A stretch of DNA of 35,599 bases from UBA7887 sp964408735 (GTDB lineage Bacteria; Pseudomonadota; Alphaproteobacteria; UBA7887), in assembly GCA_964408735.1 (NCBI GenBank), contig CAYPAX010000044.1, positions 1-35,599 on the forward strand, written 5' to 3'. Both the position numbers and the translations under genes were made by a program. The notes under the pieces are model-generated. The model was not told where the DNA came from. It searched no databases and was given only the letters and a program-made list of their open reading frames with translations. Positions within the stretch are counted from its first letter, which is position 1, and each line of letters starts with the position of its first letter. This document shows positions 8,320 through 16,198 of the stretch, in pieces.

Positions 8320-9305
8320 CAGACTAGGCCCTGCTTGACGTCTCCAAGCAATCCAGGCCCCTCATATACCAGCGCCGTATAGAGCTGCAGCAGCGTGGCG
8401 CCCGCTTCCAGCTTGGCGCAGGCGTCTTCTGCGCTGGCGATGCCGCCGGCGCCGATCAGCGGCAGCTTGCCTTCGGTCATCTGGTGCATCTCGGCGAGCA
8501 GCGCCGTTGAGGGCGCGAACAGCGGGCGGCCGCTCAGGCCGCCTTGCTCGGTTCGGGCAGGGCTCTGAAGCGTCTCCGGCCGCGCGATCGTGGTGTTGCT
8601 GACAACGAGGCCGTCGAGGCCGCTGGCGAGTGCGACCTCGGCGATGTCGCGGCGCTGTTCGGCCGTCAGGTCGGGGGCGATCTTGACCAGCAATGGCGAG
8701 GTCAGGCCGAGGCGGTGGCGGGCCTGTTGCAGCTCGTCGATGAGGGCGGCGAGGGCGTCGCGCTGTTGCAGGTCGCGCAGGCCCGGGGTGTTGGGCGAGG
8801 AGACATTGACGGTGATGTAGTCGGCGAGCGGCGCCAGGGACCCGAAGCAGGTCACGTAGTCGCTGTCGCCGCCGTCCTTGTTGCGGCCGATATTGACGCC
8901 GACGATGCCGGCTGAGCGGTCGCGGCCTTCCAGGCGCCGTGCCATCGCCGCCATGCCCTGGTTGTTGAAGCCCATGCGGTTGATCACGGCGCCGTCGGCC
9001 GGCAGGCGGAACAGCCTGGGCTTTGCATTGCCCGCTTGGCCGCGTGGCGTCACCGTGCCGACCTCGACGAATCCAGCGCCGGCGCGCAACAGCCCGGCGT
9101 AGGCTTCGGCGTTCTTGTCGAAGCCGGCGGCGATGCCGACGGGATTGGGAAAATCCAGACCCCAGAGCTTGACGCCCAGTGTAGGCGCATCGGCAGCTGC
9201 GCGCGGACCCAGGCCAGCGGCCAGCGCCCGCACGGCAAGCCGGTGCGCCGTCTCGGCCGGCAGGCGGCGCAGCGCATGGGCGGCGAAATCGCTGAGCGAA
9301 GTCAT
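8286..9305 (-). CDS. pyrD: Dihydroorotate dehydrogenase (quinone), class 2
   Basis: A 339-residue flavoenzyme oxidising dihydroorotate to orotate with quinone as acceptor, at the inner face of the membrane (pyrimidine synthesis). The class 2 N-terminal amphipathic helices are present (residues 1-40). Conserved blocks are GLDFPNPVGIAAGFDKNAEAY, GFVEVGTVTPRGQAGN, FRLPADGAVINRMGFNNQG, and the catalytic-Ser loop VNVSSPNTPGLRDLQ. Then come LLVKIAPDL, VVSNTTIAR, GGLSGRPLF, IGAGGI and LQLYTALVYEGP. The last residues (CYSPPTSQSTA) are read from sequence that overlaps the STAS-like gene. It has no operon partner. Confidence 0.96.
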   Translation of the reverse strand: MTSLSDFAAHALRRLPAETAHRLAVRALAAGLGPRAAADAPTLGVKLWGLDFPNPVGIAAGFDKNAEAYAGLLRAGAGFVEVGTVTPRGQAGNAKPRLFRLPADGAVINRMGFNNQGMAAMARRLEGRDRSAGIVGVNIGRNKDGGDSDYVTCFGSLAPLADYITVNVSSPNTPGLRDLQQRDALAALIDELQQARHRLGLTSPLLVKIAPDLTAEQRRDIAEVALASGLDGLVVSNTTIARPETLQSPARTEQGGLSGRPLFAPSTALLAEMHQMTEGKLPLIGAGGIASAEDACAKLEAGATLLQLYTALVYEGPGLLGDVKQGLVCYSPPTSQSTA

Positions 9306-9350
9306 GGGCTTAGGCTATCCCACGGCGCGCGGCCAAGCCAGCGCCGCCAC

Positions 9351-9380
9351 ATTTTAGCCACAAAATGACCTCAGCGTCAC
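9351..9380 (-). promoter_or_regulatory. Candidate pyrD promoter
   Basis: On the minus strand GTGACG (9380-9375, four of six -35 bases) is followed after 18 bases by TAAAAT (9356-9351, five of six -10 bases), about 45 bases before the pyrD ATG. Visual match only. Confidence 0.4.
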
Positions 9381-9427
9381 CCAGCTTTGGTCAAGCCTTT
9401 GCCGCAGCCGGGGGCCATGTTTCTCAT

Positions 9428-9471
9428 GCCTGCCCGGGCACCCAGCGAAACGCTCCACCCACCGGGCAGGC
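9428..9471. repeat. Perfect 10-bp inverted repeat with nested hairpin
   Basis: GCCTGCCCGG at 9428-9437 is exactly complementary to CCGGGCAGGC at 9462-9471. The 24-base loop contains a smaller AGCG-AAA-CGCT hairpin. It lies in the 295-base gap between pyrD (-) and the aminotransferase gene (+). There is no U-run on either side, so it is not a classical terminator. Confidence 0.6.
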
Positions 9472-9493
9472 CGCCGGCTCCTAGTTCCGGCCG

Positions 9494-9545
9494 GGAAGAC
9501 GGGGGATGTATGCCGTGGTCCCCTCCCCATCGTCCGCCGTCTTCC
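9494..9545. repeat. Perfect 9-bp inverted repeat upstream of aminotransferase gene
   Basis: GGAAGACGG (9494-9502) pairs exactly with CCGTCTTCC (9537-9545), with a G/C-rich 34-base loop that can pair further. It ends about 55 bases before the aminotransferase ATG and is followed by a pyrimidine-rich stretch. It could be a leader structure or a terminator-like element; nothing decides between these. Confidence 0.5.
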
Positions 9546-9600
9546 TTCCTTTCTCACACACACGTTTTTCTGCTATGGCCTTCCTCCCAGGAGGAAGGTC

Positions 9601-10440
9601 ATGGCGGCTATAACCTATTGGCAGGGCGAGTGGCACGACGGCAGTCCGGCGATCGTCGGGCCGATGTCGCAATGCTTCATGCACGGCGCCACGGTGTTCG
9701 ACGGCGCCCGCGCCTTTTCGCGCCAGGCGCCCGATCTCGACGGCCATTGCCGGCGCTTGATCGATTCGGCCGCCGTGATGGGCCTGCAGACTGCTGTGAC
9801 GGCGGCTGAGGTGGCGGCGCTCGCCATTGAGGGCATCAAGCGCTTTCCTGGCGACGCCGAGCTCTATATCCGCCCGGCGCTGTTCGCCGAGGAAGGCTTT
9901 CTCATGCCCGAGGGCGAGGCGCGCTTCTCGCTCACTTTGTTCGAGACGCCGATGCCCGATCCTTCCGGCTTCACCACCTGCCTGTCGCGTTTCCGCCGCC
10001 CCGATCCGGACATGGCGCCGACCGCGGCCAAGGCCACCTGCCTCTATCCCAACACCTCGCTGGCCCTGCGCGAGGCGCAGGCAGACGGCTTCGACAATGT
10101 GGTCATGCGCGACGGCCGCGGCGAGGTCGTCGAGTTCGGCACCTCGAACCTCTGGCTCGCCAAGGACGGCGTCGCCATCACGCCGGCCGCCAACGGCACC
10201 TTCCTGTCGGGAATCACCCGCCGCCGGGTGCTCGATTTGCTGTGTACCGACAGCATCGAGGTGTGCGAGCAGGCGGTCACGGTCGACGAATTGATGGCCG
10301 CCGACGAGGTCTTCTCGACCGGCAATCTCGGCAAGGTGCTGCCCGTAACCCGCATTGACGAACGGCGTTTTCAGCCCGGCCCGATCTTCCGCCGGGCGCG
10401 CGAGCTGTACTTCGATTTCGCGGCAGGCACGGTGGTCTGA
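9601..10440 (+). CDS. Class IV aminotransferase (branched-chain-type)
   Basis: A 279-residue PLP enzyme of fold type IV, related to branched-chain amino acid aminotransferase, 4-amino-4-deoxychorismate lyase and D-amino acid transaminase. Visible are MSQCFMHGATVFDGARAF near the N-terminus, the likely Schiff-base Lys144 in PTAAKATCLYPNTSLA, Glu178 in VVEFGTSNLWL, the phosphate-binding FLSGITRRRVL, and ADEVFSTGNLGKVLPV. The family assigns substrates poorly, so I give no gene symbol. The CMHGATVFDG entry block resembles IlvE. An ideal AGGAGG precedes ATG 9601. The gene stands alone, with hairpins upstream and a large palindrome downstream. Confidence 0.87.
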   Translation: MAAITYWQGEWHDGSPAIVGPMSQCFMHGATVFDGARAFSRQAPDLDGHCRRLIDSAAVMGLQTAVTAAEVAALAIEGIKRFPGDAELYIRPALFAEEGFLMPEGEARFSLTLFETPMPDPSGFTTCLSRFRRPDPDMAPTAAKATCLYPNTSLALREAQADGFDNVVMRDGRGEVVEFGTSNLWLAKDGVAITPAANGTFLSGITRRRVLDLLCTDSIEVCEQAVTVDELMAADEVFSTGNLGKVLPVTRIDERRFQPGPIFRRARELYFDFAAGTVV

Positions 10441-10466
10441 GAAGCCCAACAAAGGCCGAACAGCAA

Positions 10467-10599
10467 GCGCCCTGAGTCGATGGTGAGCAGTGGCATATCC
10501 GACAGCGCCGTCAAGGGTCATGACCGGCCTTCGGCCGGCGCTTCGCGCCCTTGACGGCGCTGTCGGATATGCGAATTGGCAACCATCGTCTCAGGGCGC
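10467..10599. repeat. 133-bp near-perfect inverted repeat
   Basis: Two nested arms are present. The inner 25-bp arms (10493-10517 and 10548-10572) are exactly complementary. The outer 18-bp arms (10467-10484 and 10582-10599) match at 17 of 18 positions. Between outer and inner arms lie unpaired segments of 8 and 9 bases. The 30-base apex contains a further CCGGCC-TTC-GGCCGG hairpin. The structure lies between the aminotransferase and aldolase genes. It could be a miniature transposable element or REP-like palindrome, or act as a bidirectional transcription block. No second copy was seen in this window. Confidence 0.85.
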
Positions 10600-10656
10600 G
10601 AGCCGCCTGTGCTGTTGTGTCGCGAAAGGCTTCGCGCGGCGCACTCAAGCGCGCAA

Positions 10657-10685
10657 TTGCAAAGCGCTTCTACGTGGGCTAGACC
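10657..10685 (+). promoter_or_regulatory. Candidate promoter of the aldolase-thiE operon
   Basis: TTGCAA (10657-10662) and TAGACC (10680-10685) are spaced 17 bases apart, about 30 bases before the aldolase ATG and downstream of the large inverted repeat. Partial consensus match by eye. Confidence 0.3.
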
Positions 10686-10713
10686 ACGGGCAATCAGTCA
10701 CTGGGAGGGCAGC

Positions 10714-11631
10714 ATGAAAATCACGCAGCGGGTCCGCAAGATTCTCGCCAACTACGAGAGCGACACGCCGGGCACCAAGGCCAATCTGGCGCGCATTCTG
10801 ATGAACGGACGCCTGGGTGGCTCGGGCAAGCTCGTCATCCTGCCGGTGGATCAGGGCTTCGAGCATGGCCCGGCGCGCAGCTTCGCGCCCAACCCGCCGG
10901 CCTATGATCCCCATTATCACTACCAGCTCGCCATCGATGCCGGCCTCAGCGCCTATGCCGCGCCGCTCGGCATGATCGAGGCCGGCGCCGACACCTATGC
11001 CGGCGCCGTGCCGACCATCCTCAAGGTCAACAACGCCAACAGCCTGTCGGTGACCAAGGACTCGGCCGTGACCGGCTCGGTGGACGATGCGCTCAGGCTC
11101 GGCTGCTCGGCAATCGGCTTCACCATTTATCCCAGCGCGGACGGCCAATTCGAGATGATCGAGGAGCTGCGCGAGTTGGCCGAGGAAGCCAAGTCGGTCG
11201 GCCTGGCGGTGGTGGTCTGGTCCTATCCGCGTGGCAACATATCGAAGCCCGGCGAGACGGCGATCGACATTTGCGCCTATGCGGCGCAGATGGCGGCGCT
11301 GCTCGGCGCCCACATCATCAAGGTCAAGCCGCCCACCGACCACATCGAGCAGGACGAGGCGCGCAAGGTCTACGAGGCGCAGAAGATCGATATCTCGACG
11401 CTCTCGGCGCGTATCTCCCACGTCATGACCTCGGCCTTCAACGGCCGGCGCATCGTTGTCTTCTCCGGCGGCTCGGCCAAGGGCATCGACGGGCTACTCG
11501 ACGAGATCCGCCAGATCCGCGACGGCGGCGCCAACGGCTCGATCATCGGCCGCAACACCTTCCAGCGCCCGCGTGAGGAAGCCCTGGCGATGCTCGATAC
11601 GATCATCAAGATCTATCAGGGCAAGGCGTGA
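10714..11631 (+). CDS. fbaB: Class I fructose-bisphosphate aldolase (FbaB/DhnA type)
   Basis: A 305-residue Schiff-base aldolase of the archaeal/DhnA type, which cleaves or forms fructose 1,6-bisphosphate in glycolysis and gluconeogenesis. Family blocks are VILPVDQGFEHGPARSFAPNPPAYDP, PTILKVNNANS, GFTIYPSADGQF, VVWSYPRGN, the likely catalytic-Lys strand AHIIKVKPPTD, and the phosphate-binding VVFSGGSAKG plus GSIIGRNTFQRP. It starts at ATG 10714 after a GGGAGGG ribosome-binding site; the open frame extends upstream into the inverted-repeat region but that part is not homologous. The stop overlaps the next gene by four bases (GTGA). Confidence 0.92.
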   Translation: MKITQRVRKILANYESDTPGTKANLARILMNGRLGGSGKLVILPVDQGFEHGPARSFAPNPPAYDPHYHYQLAIDAGLSAYAAPLGMIEAGADTYAGAVPTILKVNNANSLSVTKDSAVTGSVDDALRLGCSAIGFTIYPSADGQFEMIEELRELAEEAKSVGLAVVVWSYPRGNISKPGETAIDICAYAAQMAALLGAHIIKVKPPTDHIEQDEARKVYEAQKIDISTLSARISHVMTSAFNGRRIVVFSGGSAKGIDGLLDEIRQIRDGGANGSIIGRNTFQRPREEALAMLDTIIKIYQGKA

Positions 11632-12272
11632 CAGAGGAGCGCTGCCGCCTCTATCTGATCACGCCGCCGCGCCTTGACGCGGGCTTTGCCGATCGCCTTG
11701 GTGAGGCCTTCGCCGGCGGCGACGTCGCCTGCCTGCAGATCCGCCTGAAAGACGTCGACGATGCGGAAGTGGCCCGCGCCGTCGAGGCGGCGCGCCCGCT
11801 CTGCCACGCCCATGATGTCGCCCTGATCGTCAACGACCGCCCGGACCTGGCTGCCGAACTGGGCGCCGACGGCGTCCATATCGGCGCCGAGGACGGGAGT
11901 TACGCTGACGCCCGCGCCGCCGTCGGTGCTGACGCCATCGTCGGGGTGAGCTGCTACGATTCCCGCGACCTGGCGCTGGCAGCGGCCGAGGCCGGCGCCG
12001 ACTACATCGCCTTCGGCGCCTTCTTTCGCACCGCCACCAAGGACCCGCCGACCCGCGCCTCCCTCGACCTGCTGAGCTGGTGGCAGGAGATGGTGACGGT
12101 GCCCTGCGTCGCCATCGGCGGCATCACGGCGGCGAACTGCGGCGCGCTGGTCGAAGCCGGCGCCGACTTCCTCGCCGTCGTGGCCGGCGTCTGGGACTAC
12201 GCGGACGGCCCGCAAGCCGCCGTGCACGCCTACAACGCCGAGATCGACGCCGCCATGGCGCGGCGCGGTTGA
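11628..12272 (+). CDS. Thiamine-phosphate synthase family protein (ThiE-like)
   Basis: A 214-residue TIM-barrel of the ThiE/TenI family, coupled to the aldolase gene by a GTGA overlap. Recognisable strands are LYLITPP, CLQIRLKD, VALIVNDRPDLAAELGADGVHIGAED (the pyrophosphate/Mg region of ThiE), VGVSCYDS, ADYIAFGAFFRTATKDPPT and VPCVAIGGI. The usual QLREK of ThiE is QIRLK here and the C-terminus is less conserved, so activity as thiamine-phosphate synthase is likely but not certain. TenI-like or other functions are possible. No other thiamine gene is nearby, and pairing with an aldolase is a common alphaproteobacterial arrangement. Confidence 0.8.
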   Translation: MTEERCRLYLITPPRLDAGFADRLGEAFAGGDVACLQIRLKDVDDAEVARAVEAARPLCHAHDVALIVNDRPDLAAELGADGVHIGAEDGSYADARAAVGADAIVGVSCYDSRDLALAAAEAGADYIAFGAFFRTATKDPPTRASLDLLSWWQEMVTVPCVAIGGITAANCGALVEAGADFLAVVAGVWDYADGPQAAVHAYNAEIDAAMARRG

Positions 12273-12329
12273 GACCAGGCGCCTGCCGGCGTACTGTTGG
12301 GCTTTTCGCGGGTACGGGGGGTCCGGTTC

Positions 12330-13724
12330 TTGTCGGAAGCAGGTGTCAAGCAAAGGCTCGCAGCTATCCTGGCGGCGGATGTCGCGGGCTATTCGCGTCT
12401 GATGAGTGACGACGAGCCAGCGACCATCGCCACGCTCGACCGCTGCCGGGCAATATTTCATACCCATGTTGAAAGCGACGCCGGTCGCATCGTCGATACG
12501 GCCGGCGACAGCGTTTTGGCGGTGTTCGAAACCGCGGCCGGCGCGGTCGCGGCGGCACAGGCCGTCCAGCATGACCTCGCGGGGCTCAACGAGCCGCTGT
12601 CCGAGGACCGGCGCATGCGCTTTCGTATCGGCATCCACTCAGGCGATATCCATGAAAAGGCCGACGGCACGGTCTATGGTGACGGCATCAACGTCGCCGC
12701 GCGCGTGCAGGCGCTCGGCGAGCCCGGCGGTATCGTGCTGTCCGATGCGCTGGTGCAGCTCCTGCGCAACAGGGCCGAGCTGAGCCTGACCGATGCCGGC
12801 GTGCACCGGGTCAAGAACATCGTCGAGCCCGTCCGCATCCACACCATGGGTGCGGCGCCGGCGGCCAGCAACGTGCCCGACCACCAGGACATCCGTTTCT
12901 GCATGGCGCCCGACGGCGTCTCGATCGCCTATGCCGTGGCCGGCGAGGGGCCGCCGCTGGTCAAGGCGGCAAACTGGCTCAACCATCTCGAATACGACTG
13001 GACCAGCCCGATTTGGCGCCATTTGCTGATGGAATTTGCAACTGATCACCAACTCGTGCGCCACGATGCACGCGGAAACGGGCTGTCAGACTGGGCGGCG
13101 GAGGACATCTCCTTCGATGCCTTCGTCAGCGACCTGGAGACCGTCGTCGATGCCTGCGGGCTCGAGCGTTTTCCCCTGGTCGGTATCTCCCAGGGCTGCT
13201 CGGTCAGCATCGCCTATGCCGTGCGCCACCCGGAAAAGGTCTCGAAGCTGATCCTCTACGGCGGTTTCGCACGCGGTCGCGCCAAGCGCGGAACCGAGGC
13301 GGATGTCGAGGAGGGGCAGGCGCAGACGATGCTGATGCGCCACAATTGGGGCAAGGACAACCCTGCCATACGCCAGCTCTTCACCTCGATGTTCATTCCC
13401 GAGGGAACGCCGGAGCAGATCGACTGGTTCAACAATCTGCAACGCATCACCACCTCGGCCGAGAACGCGGTGCGCATTCGCACAGCGGTCAACGATATCG
13501 ACGTCACCGCGCTGATGGCCGAGGTCAAGGCGCCGACGCTGGTGCTGCACTGCCGCGACGACGGCATGGTGCCCTTCGAGGAGGGCCGGCGCATGGCGGC
13601 GATGATACCCGGCGCGCGCTTCGTGGCACTCGAGGGCCGCAACCATCTCATGCTCGAGCACGAGCCCGCCTGGGCCCGCTTTGTCGAGGAAGTGCGGAGC
13701 TTCCTGGTCGAGGGTGACGATTAG
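12330..13724 (+). CDS. Class III nucleotide cyclase fused to alpha/beta hydrolase
   Basis: A 464-residue two-domain protein. Residues 8-175 form a class III adenylate/guanylate cyclase catalytic domain. It has both metal Asp residues (Asp17 in LAADVAGYSRLM, Asp60 in DTAGDSVLAVF) and the transition-state pair Asn121 and Arg125 (GDGINVAARV), so it looks active. Residues about 185-464 form an alpha/beta hydrolase with nucleophile Ser287 in VGISQG, an acid in HCRDDGMVP and His439 in GRNHLM. I chose TTG 12330, preceded by a G-rich stretch; TTG 12297 would add 11 residues. There is no membrane segment. Its stop overlaps the ubiV stop on the opposite strand. Confidence 0.88.
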   Translation: MSEAGVKQRLAAILAADVAGYSRLMSDDEPATIATLDRCRAIFHTHVESDAGRIVDTAGDSVLAVFETAAGAVAAAQAVQHDLAGLNEPLSEDRRMRFRIGIHSGDIHEKADGTVYGDGINVAARVQALGEPGGIVLSDALVQLLRNRAELSLTDAGVHRVKNIVEPVRIHTMGAAPAASNVPDHQDIRFCMAPDGVSIAYAVAGEGPPLVKAANWLNHLEYDWTSPIWRHLLMEFATDHQLVRHDARGNGLSDWAAEDISFDAFVSDLETVVDACGLERFPLVGISQGCSVSIAYAVRHPEKVSKLILYGGFARGRAKRGTEADVEEGQAQTMLMRHNWGKDNPAIRQLFTSMFIPEGTPEQIDWFNNLQRITTSAENAVRIRTAVNDIDVTALMAEVKAPTLVLHCRDDGMVPFEEGRRMAAMIPGARFVALEGRNHLMLEHEPAWARFVEEVRSFLVEGDD

Positions 13725-14617
13725 ACGGCCACGTTTTGCCAGCCGGGTTCGCCGTTAAGATAGGCGTTGCATGGTTCGCCTGGCAGGGAAAGCTCGCTGA
13801 GGCAGCTCTCCGTCTCCGCCGGGGTCAGCTCGCCGTCGAGCAGGGCGCGATAGAAGCGCGCCGCCGCGACCATGTCCACGGCTTGGGGCGACAGGCGCAG
13901 GCGACGAATCCCCGCATCCTGCAAAGCCTCTGTTGTCATCAGCACGCACTGCACGCCCGCGGACAGGGTCTGTATGCCGTTGGCGGCAAGGAAGGCCCGC
14001 TCGTCGAGGGTCGAGACTTCCATGCCGTCCGGGTCCTGCTCGCAGACGAAGCCGCAGGAATCCTTGTTCAGCCCGTGCAGGCGGGCATGGGTGCAGCGGC
14101 CCGATACCGCAAGCGGCAGGCGCCCGAAAGCGAAAAGCTCCACCTCGACCTTGGGGCAGGCCCGGGCCATGGCGGTGATCGAGGAAAGCGGCAGCTCAAC
14201 GGTCGGGCACCAGCATTCGATGCCCCGTTTCGCGAGCGCTGCCAGGGCAACCTCGTTGTAGATGTTGAGGAACGGCCCGGCGACGCTGGGCCTGTCCGCG
14301 CGCGCCGCTATCGCCGAGAAGTCGTTGATCTCGACCGCGCGGTCCAGGCCTGCAAGCTCCTGCATCGCCTTGCGCTCGCGCACGGTCGTCGGCAGCGCCA
14401 GCATCGACACCACCACCGTCTTGCCGGCCCGCTCCAGGCGCTCGATCAGCCCCGGCCAAATGGGGTCGCTGAAGGGCATGCGCTTGCCGCAAATGACTTC
14501 GCCGAGATAGACGCGGTCGACGGGCGCCTCGTCGGCGATGCGGGCATAGAAGTCCGCCATGTCGTCGGCGGGCCAATTGAAGAAGCAGGGCCCGAGCGCG
14601 AGCTCTACGCGGGCCAT
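13721..14617 (-). CDS. ubiV: Ubiquinone biosynthesis protein UbiV (U32 peptidase family)
   Basis: A 298-residue U32-family protein that with UbiU hydroxylates the ubiquinone ring without oxygen (known from E. coli). Four Cys that would bind a [4Fe-4S] cluster are present: Cys43 in GEVICGKRMPF, Cys175 in SGRCTHAR, and Cys188 and Cys192 in CGFVC, matching the UbiV pattern. The start MARVELALGPCFFNWP corresponds to the E. coli N-terminus and overlaps the ubiU stop (TGATG); ATG 14626 is an alternative. The frame remains open far upstream, but that part is antisense to ubiU coding. It is the last gene of ubiTUV, and its stop overlaps the convergent cyclase-hydrolase gene. Confidence 0.93.
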   Translation of the reverse strand: MARVELALGPCFFNWPADDMADFYARIADEAPVDRVYLGEVICGKRMPFSDPIWPGLIERLERAGKTVVVSMLALPTTVRERKAMQELAGLDRAVEINDFSAIAARADRPSVAGPFLNIYNEVALAALAKRGIECWCPTVELPLSSITAMARACPKVEVELFAFGRLPLAVSGRCTHARLHGLNKDSCGFVCEQDPDGMEVSTLDERAFLAANGIQTLSAGVQCVLMTTEALQDAGIRRLRLSPQAVDMVAAARFYRALLDGELTPAETESCLSELSLPGEPCNAYLNGEPGWQNVAV

Positions 14618-15618
14618 CAGCGCCATACCTTCTGATAGGCGCCGGCGGTCTGGCGGCCGCCTTCGCTCAGGGCCGCAAGGCGTTCTGCCACCGCTGCCGC
14701 GGCCTCGTCGTCGTCGAGGGAATCGACGGCGGCGCGGAAGGCGCTCACCACCTGGGCCACATAGGCCTTGCCGCGCTGGCGCCCTTCGATCTTGAAGGCG
14801 CAGGCACCGGCCCGATAGAGGCTGACGAGAAGCTCGGCGGCATTGAGGCTGACCGGGTCCTCGAACAGGTGCGAGGCGCAGCCGTTGGCGATGAAGCGGC
14901 CCTTGCAGAGCGTTGGGTAGCCGGCCGGCTCGCCGGCTTCGAAACGGTCGATGGTGAAGCCGCCGAGCTTGGCGGTCATAACGCCGTCTTCCTCGATATA
15001 GTCGACGTGGCTCGGCGGCGAGCAGACACCGGTGAGGTTGGGCGACTTGCCGGTGGCGTAGGACGAGAGCGCGCAACGGCCCTCGGCCATGACGCAAAGC
15101 CCGCCGAAGACGAAGACCTCGGTTTCGACGTCGATTTCCGAATTGAGCTTCGCGATTTCTTCGACGCTGAGCACTCGTGGCAGCACCGCGCGCTTGATGC
15201 CGAAGGTCTCGGCGTAGAAGCCGATTGCTTCCGGCGTGCCCGCGGCAGCCTGCACCGAGAGATGCAGGCGCAGATCGGGATGCTGGGTGGCGGCGTGGTC
15301 GAGCACGGCGAGGTCGGCGGCCAGGATGGCATCGGCGCCGGCCCCAGCCGCCGCATCGACAGCGCGTTGCCAGAGCTCGACGGCGCCGGCACGGGCGAAG
15401 GTGTTGACGGTGACGAAGACGCGGGCGCCCCGCGCGTGGGCGAAGGCGACGCCGTCCGCCAGCTCGGCCTCGGAAAAGTTCAGCCCGGGAAAGTTCCGCG
15501 CATTGGTCTCGTTGCGAAAGCCGCAATAGACCGCATGGGCCCCCGCCTCGACAGCCGCCCGCAGCGCGGCCGGGGTGCCGGCGGGGCAGACCAGCTCGGC
15601 GCTTTGGCCGGCAGCCAC
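14617..15618 (-). CDS. ubiU: Ubiquinone biosynthesis protein UbiU (U32 peptidase family)
   Basis: A 333-residue U32-family protein, partner of UbiV in O2-independent ubiquinone hydroxylation. N-terminal ELVCPAGTPAALRAAVEAGAHAVYCGF is typical. The cluster ligands are Cys175 and Cys182 (GGLCVMAEGRC), Cys199 (GVCSPPS) and Cys238 (YPTLCKGRF), with spacing matching the four UbiU Cys of E. coli. The C-terminus FKIEGRQRGKAYV is also conserved. It starts with GTG 15618, one base after the ubiT stop, so translation is coupled. Such proteins are known to be used under low oxygen with alternative hydroxyl donors. Confidence 0.94.
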   Translation of the reverse strand: MAAGQSAELVCPAGTPAALRAAVEAGAHAVYCGFRNETNARNFPGLNFSEAELADGVAFAHARGARVFVTVNTFARAGAVELWQRAVDAAAGAGADAILAADLAVLDHAATQHPDLRLHLSVQAAAGTPEAIGFYAETFGIKRAVLPRVLSVEEIAKLNSEIDVETEVFVFGGLCVMAEGRCALSSYATGKSPNLTGVCSPPSHVDYIEEDGVMTAKLGGFTIDRFEAGEPAGYPTLCKGRFIANGCASHLFEDPVSLNAAELLVSLYRAGACAFKIEGRQRGKAYVAQVVSAFRAAVDSLDDDEAAAAVAERLAALSEGGRQTAGAYQKVWR

Positions 15619-15619
15619 G

Positions 15620-16171
15620 CTATTGCCCTTCTGCCACGAACGATGGTGCCGGTGCGCCGAGCTGCCGGCGCAAAAACGTCAGGCCGTCGCTCGCGGCACG
15701 GTCGAGAAGCCCGGCCAGAGGCCCGGCCAGGCCAAGCAATTCGGCCGGGGTAAGCTCGGCCTCCTCAATGGCGTTGCGCGCGGCCAGCACGGCCTCGGTA
15801 TCGCCCTCGATCGCCAGGTCGCGCGAGAAGAACAGCGCGTCGGCATCGTAGGTGCCGTCGAGCAGCCCCATCAGCACAAGCAATGGCGCGCGCACCTTTG
15901 CTGCCGCTTCGCAGGGCGCGCCGTCATCGACGACATCGACGCGCGAGCGGGCGCCCGAGAGCAGCACGCGAAAGCGAAACGGCAAATCTACAGGGTCGAC
16001 CGTCAGGCTAAGCGGGTCGTAGGCCGTCAGCCGCTCGAACACTTCCGGCCGGCGCGCCGCCAGCCGCCGCACGACCTGCGTCAGCGCGATCGCCAATGGC
16101 AGGCGCGGCAGCGGGCGCAACAACGTGCGGACGAATCCAGGCACCACACCGCGGCCGGAATCGTCGAGCAT
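15620..16171 (-). CDS. ubiT: Ubiquinone biosynthesis accessory factor UbiT (SCP2 domain)
   Basis: A 183-residue SCP2-fold lipid-binding protein. In E. coli UbiT is required for anaerobic ubiquinone synthesis and is thought to hold polyprenylated intermediates. The N-terminal PLPRLPLAIALTQVVRRLAA, the SCP2 core (DLPFRFRVLLSG, APLLVLMGLLDG), and the DALFFSRDLAIEGDTEAVLAARNAIEEAEL stretch are characteristic. I chose ATG 16171 because a strong GGAGGTGT lies five to ten bases upstream; the in-frame ATG at 16201 lacks this. It is first in the ubiTUV operon, under a putative FNR-type promoter. Confidence 0.92.
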   Translation of the reverse strand: MLDDSGRGVVPGFVRTLLRPLPRLPLAIALTQVVRRLAARRPEVFERLTAYDPLSLTVDPVDLPFRFRVLLSGARSRVDVVDDGAPCEAAAKVRAPLLVLMGLLDGTYDADALFFSRDLAIEGDTEAVLAARNAIEEAELTPAELLGLAGPLAGLLDRAASDGLTFLRRQLGAPAPSFVAEGQ

Positions 16172-16198
16172 GGGACACCTCCAGAGCTTGGCATGCCA

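Noticed and set aside
13721..15526. Extension of ubiV to a 601-codon protein
   Set aside because: The N-terminal half is the wrong frame of ubiU; UbiV homology begins at the ATG overlapping the ubiU stop.
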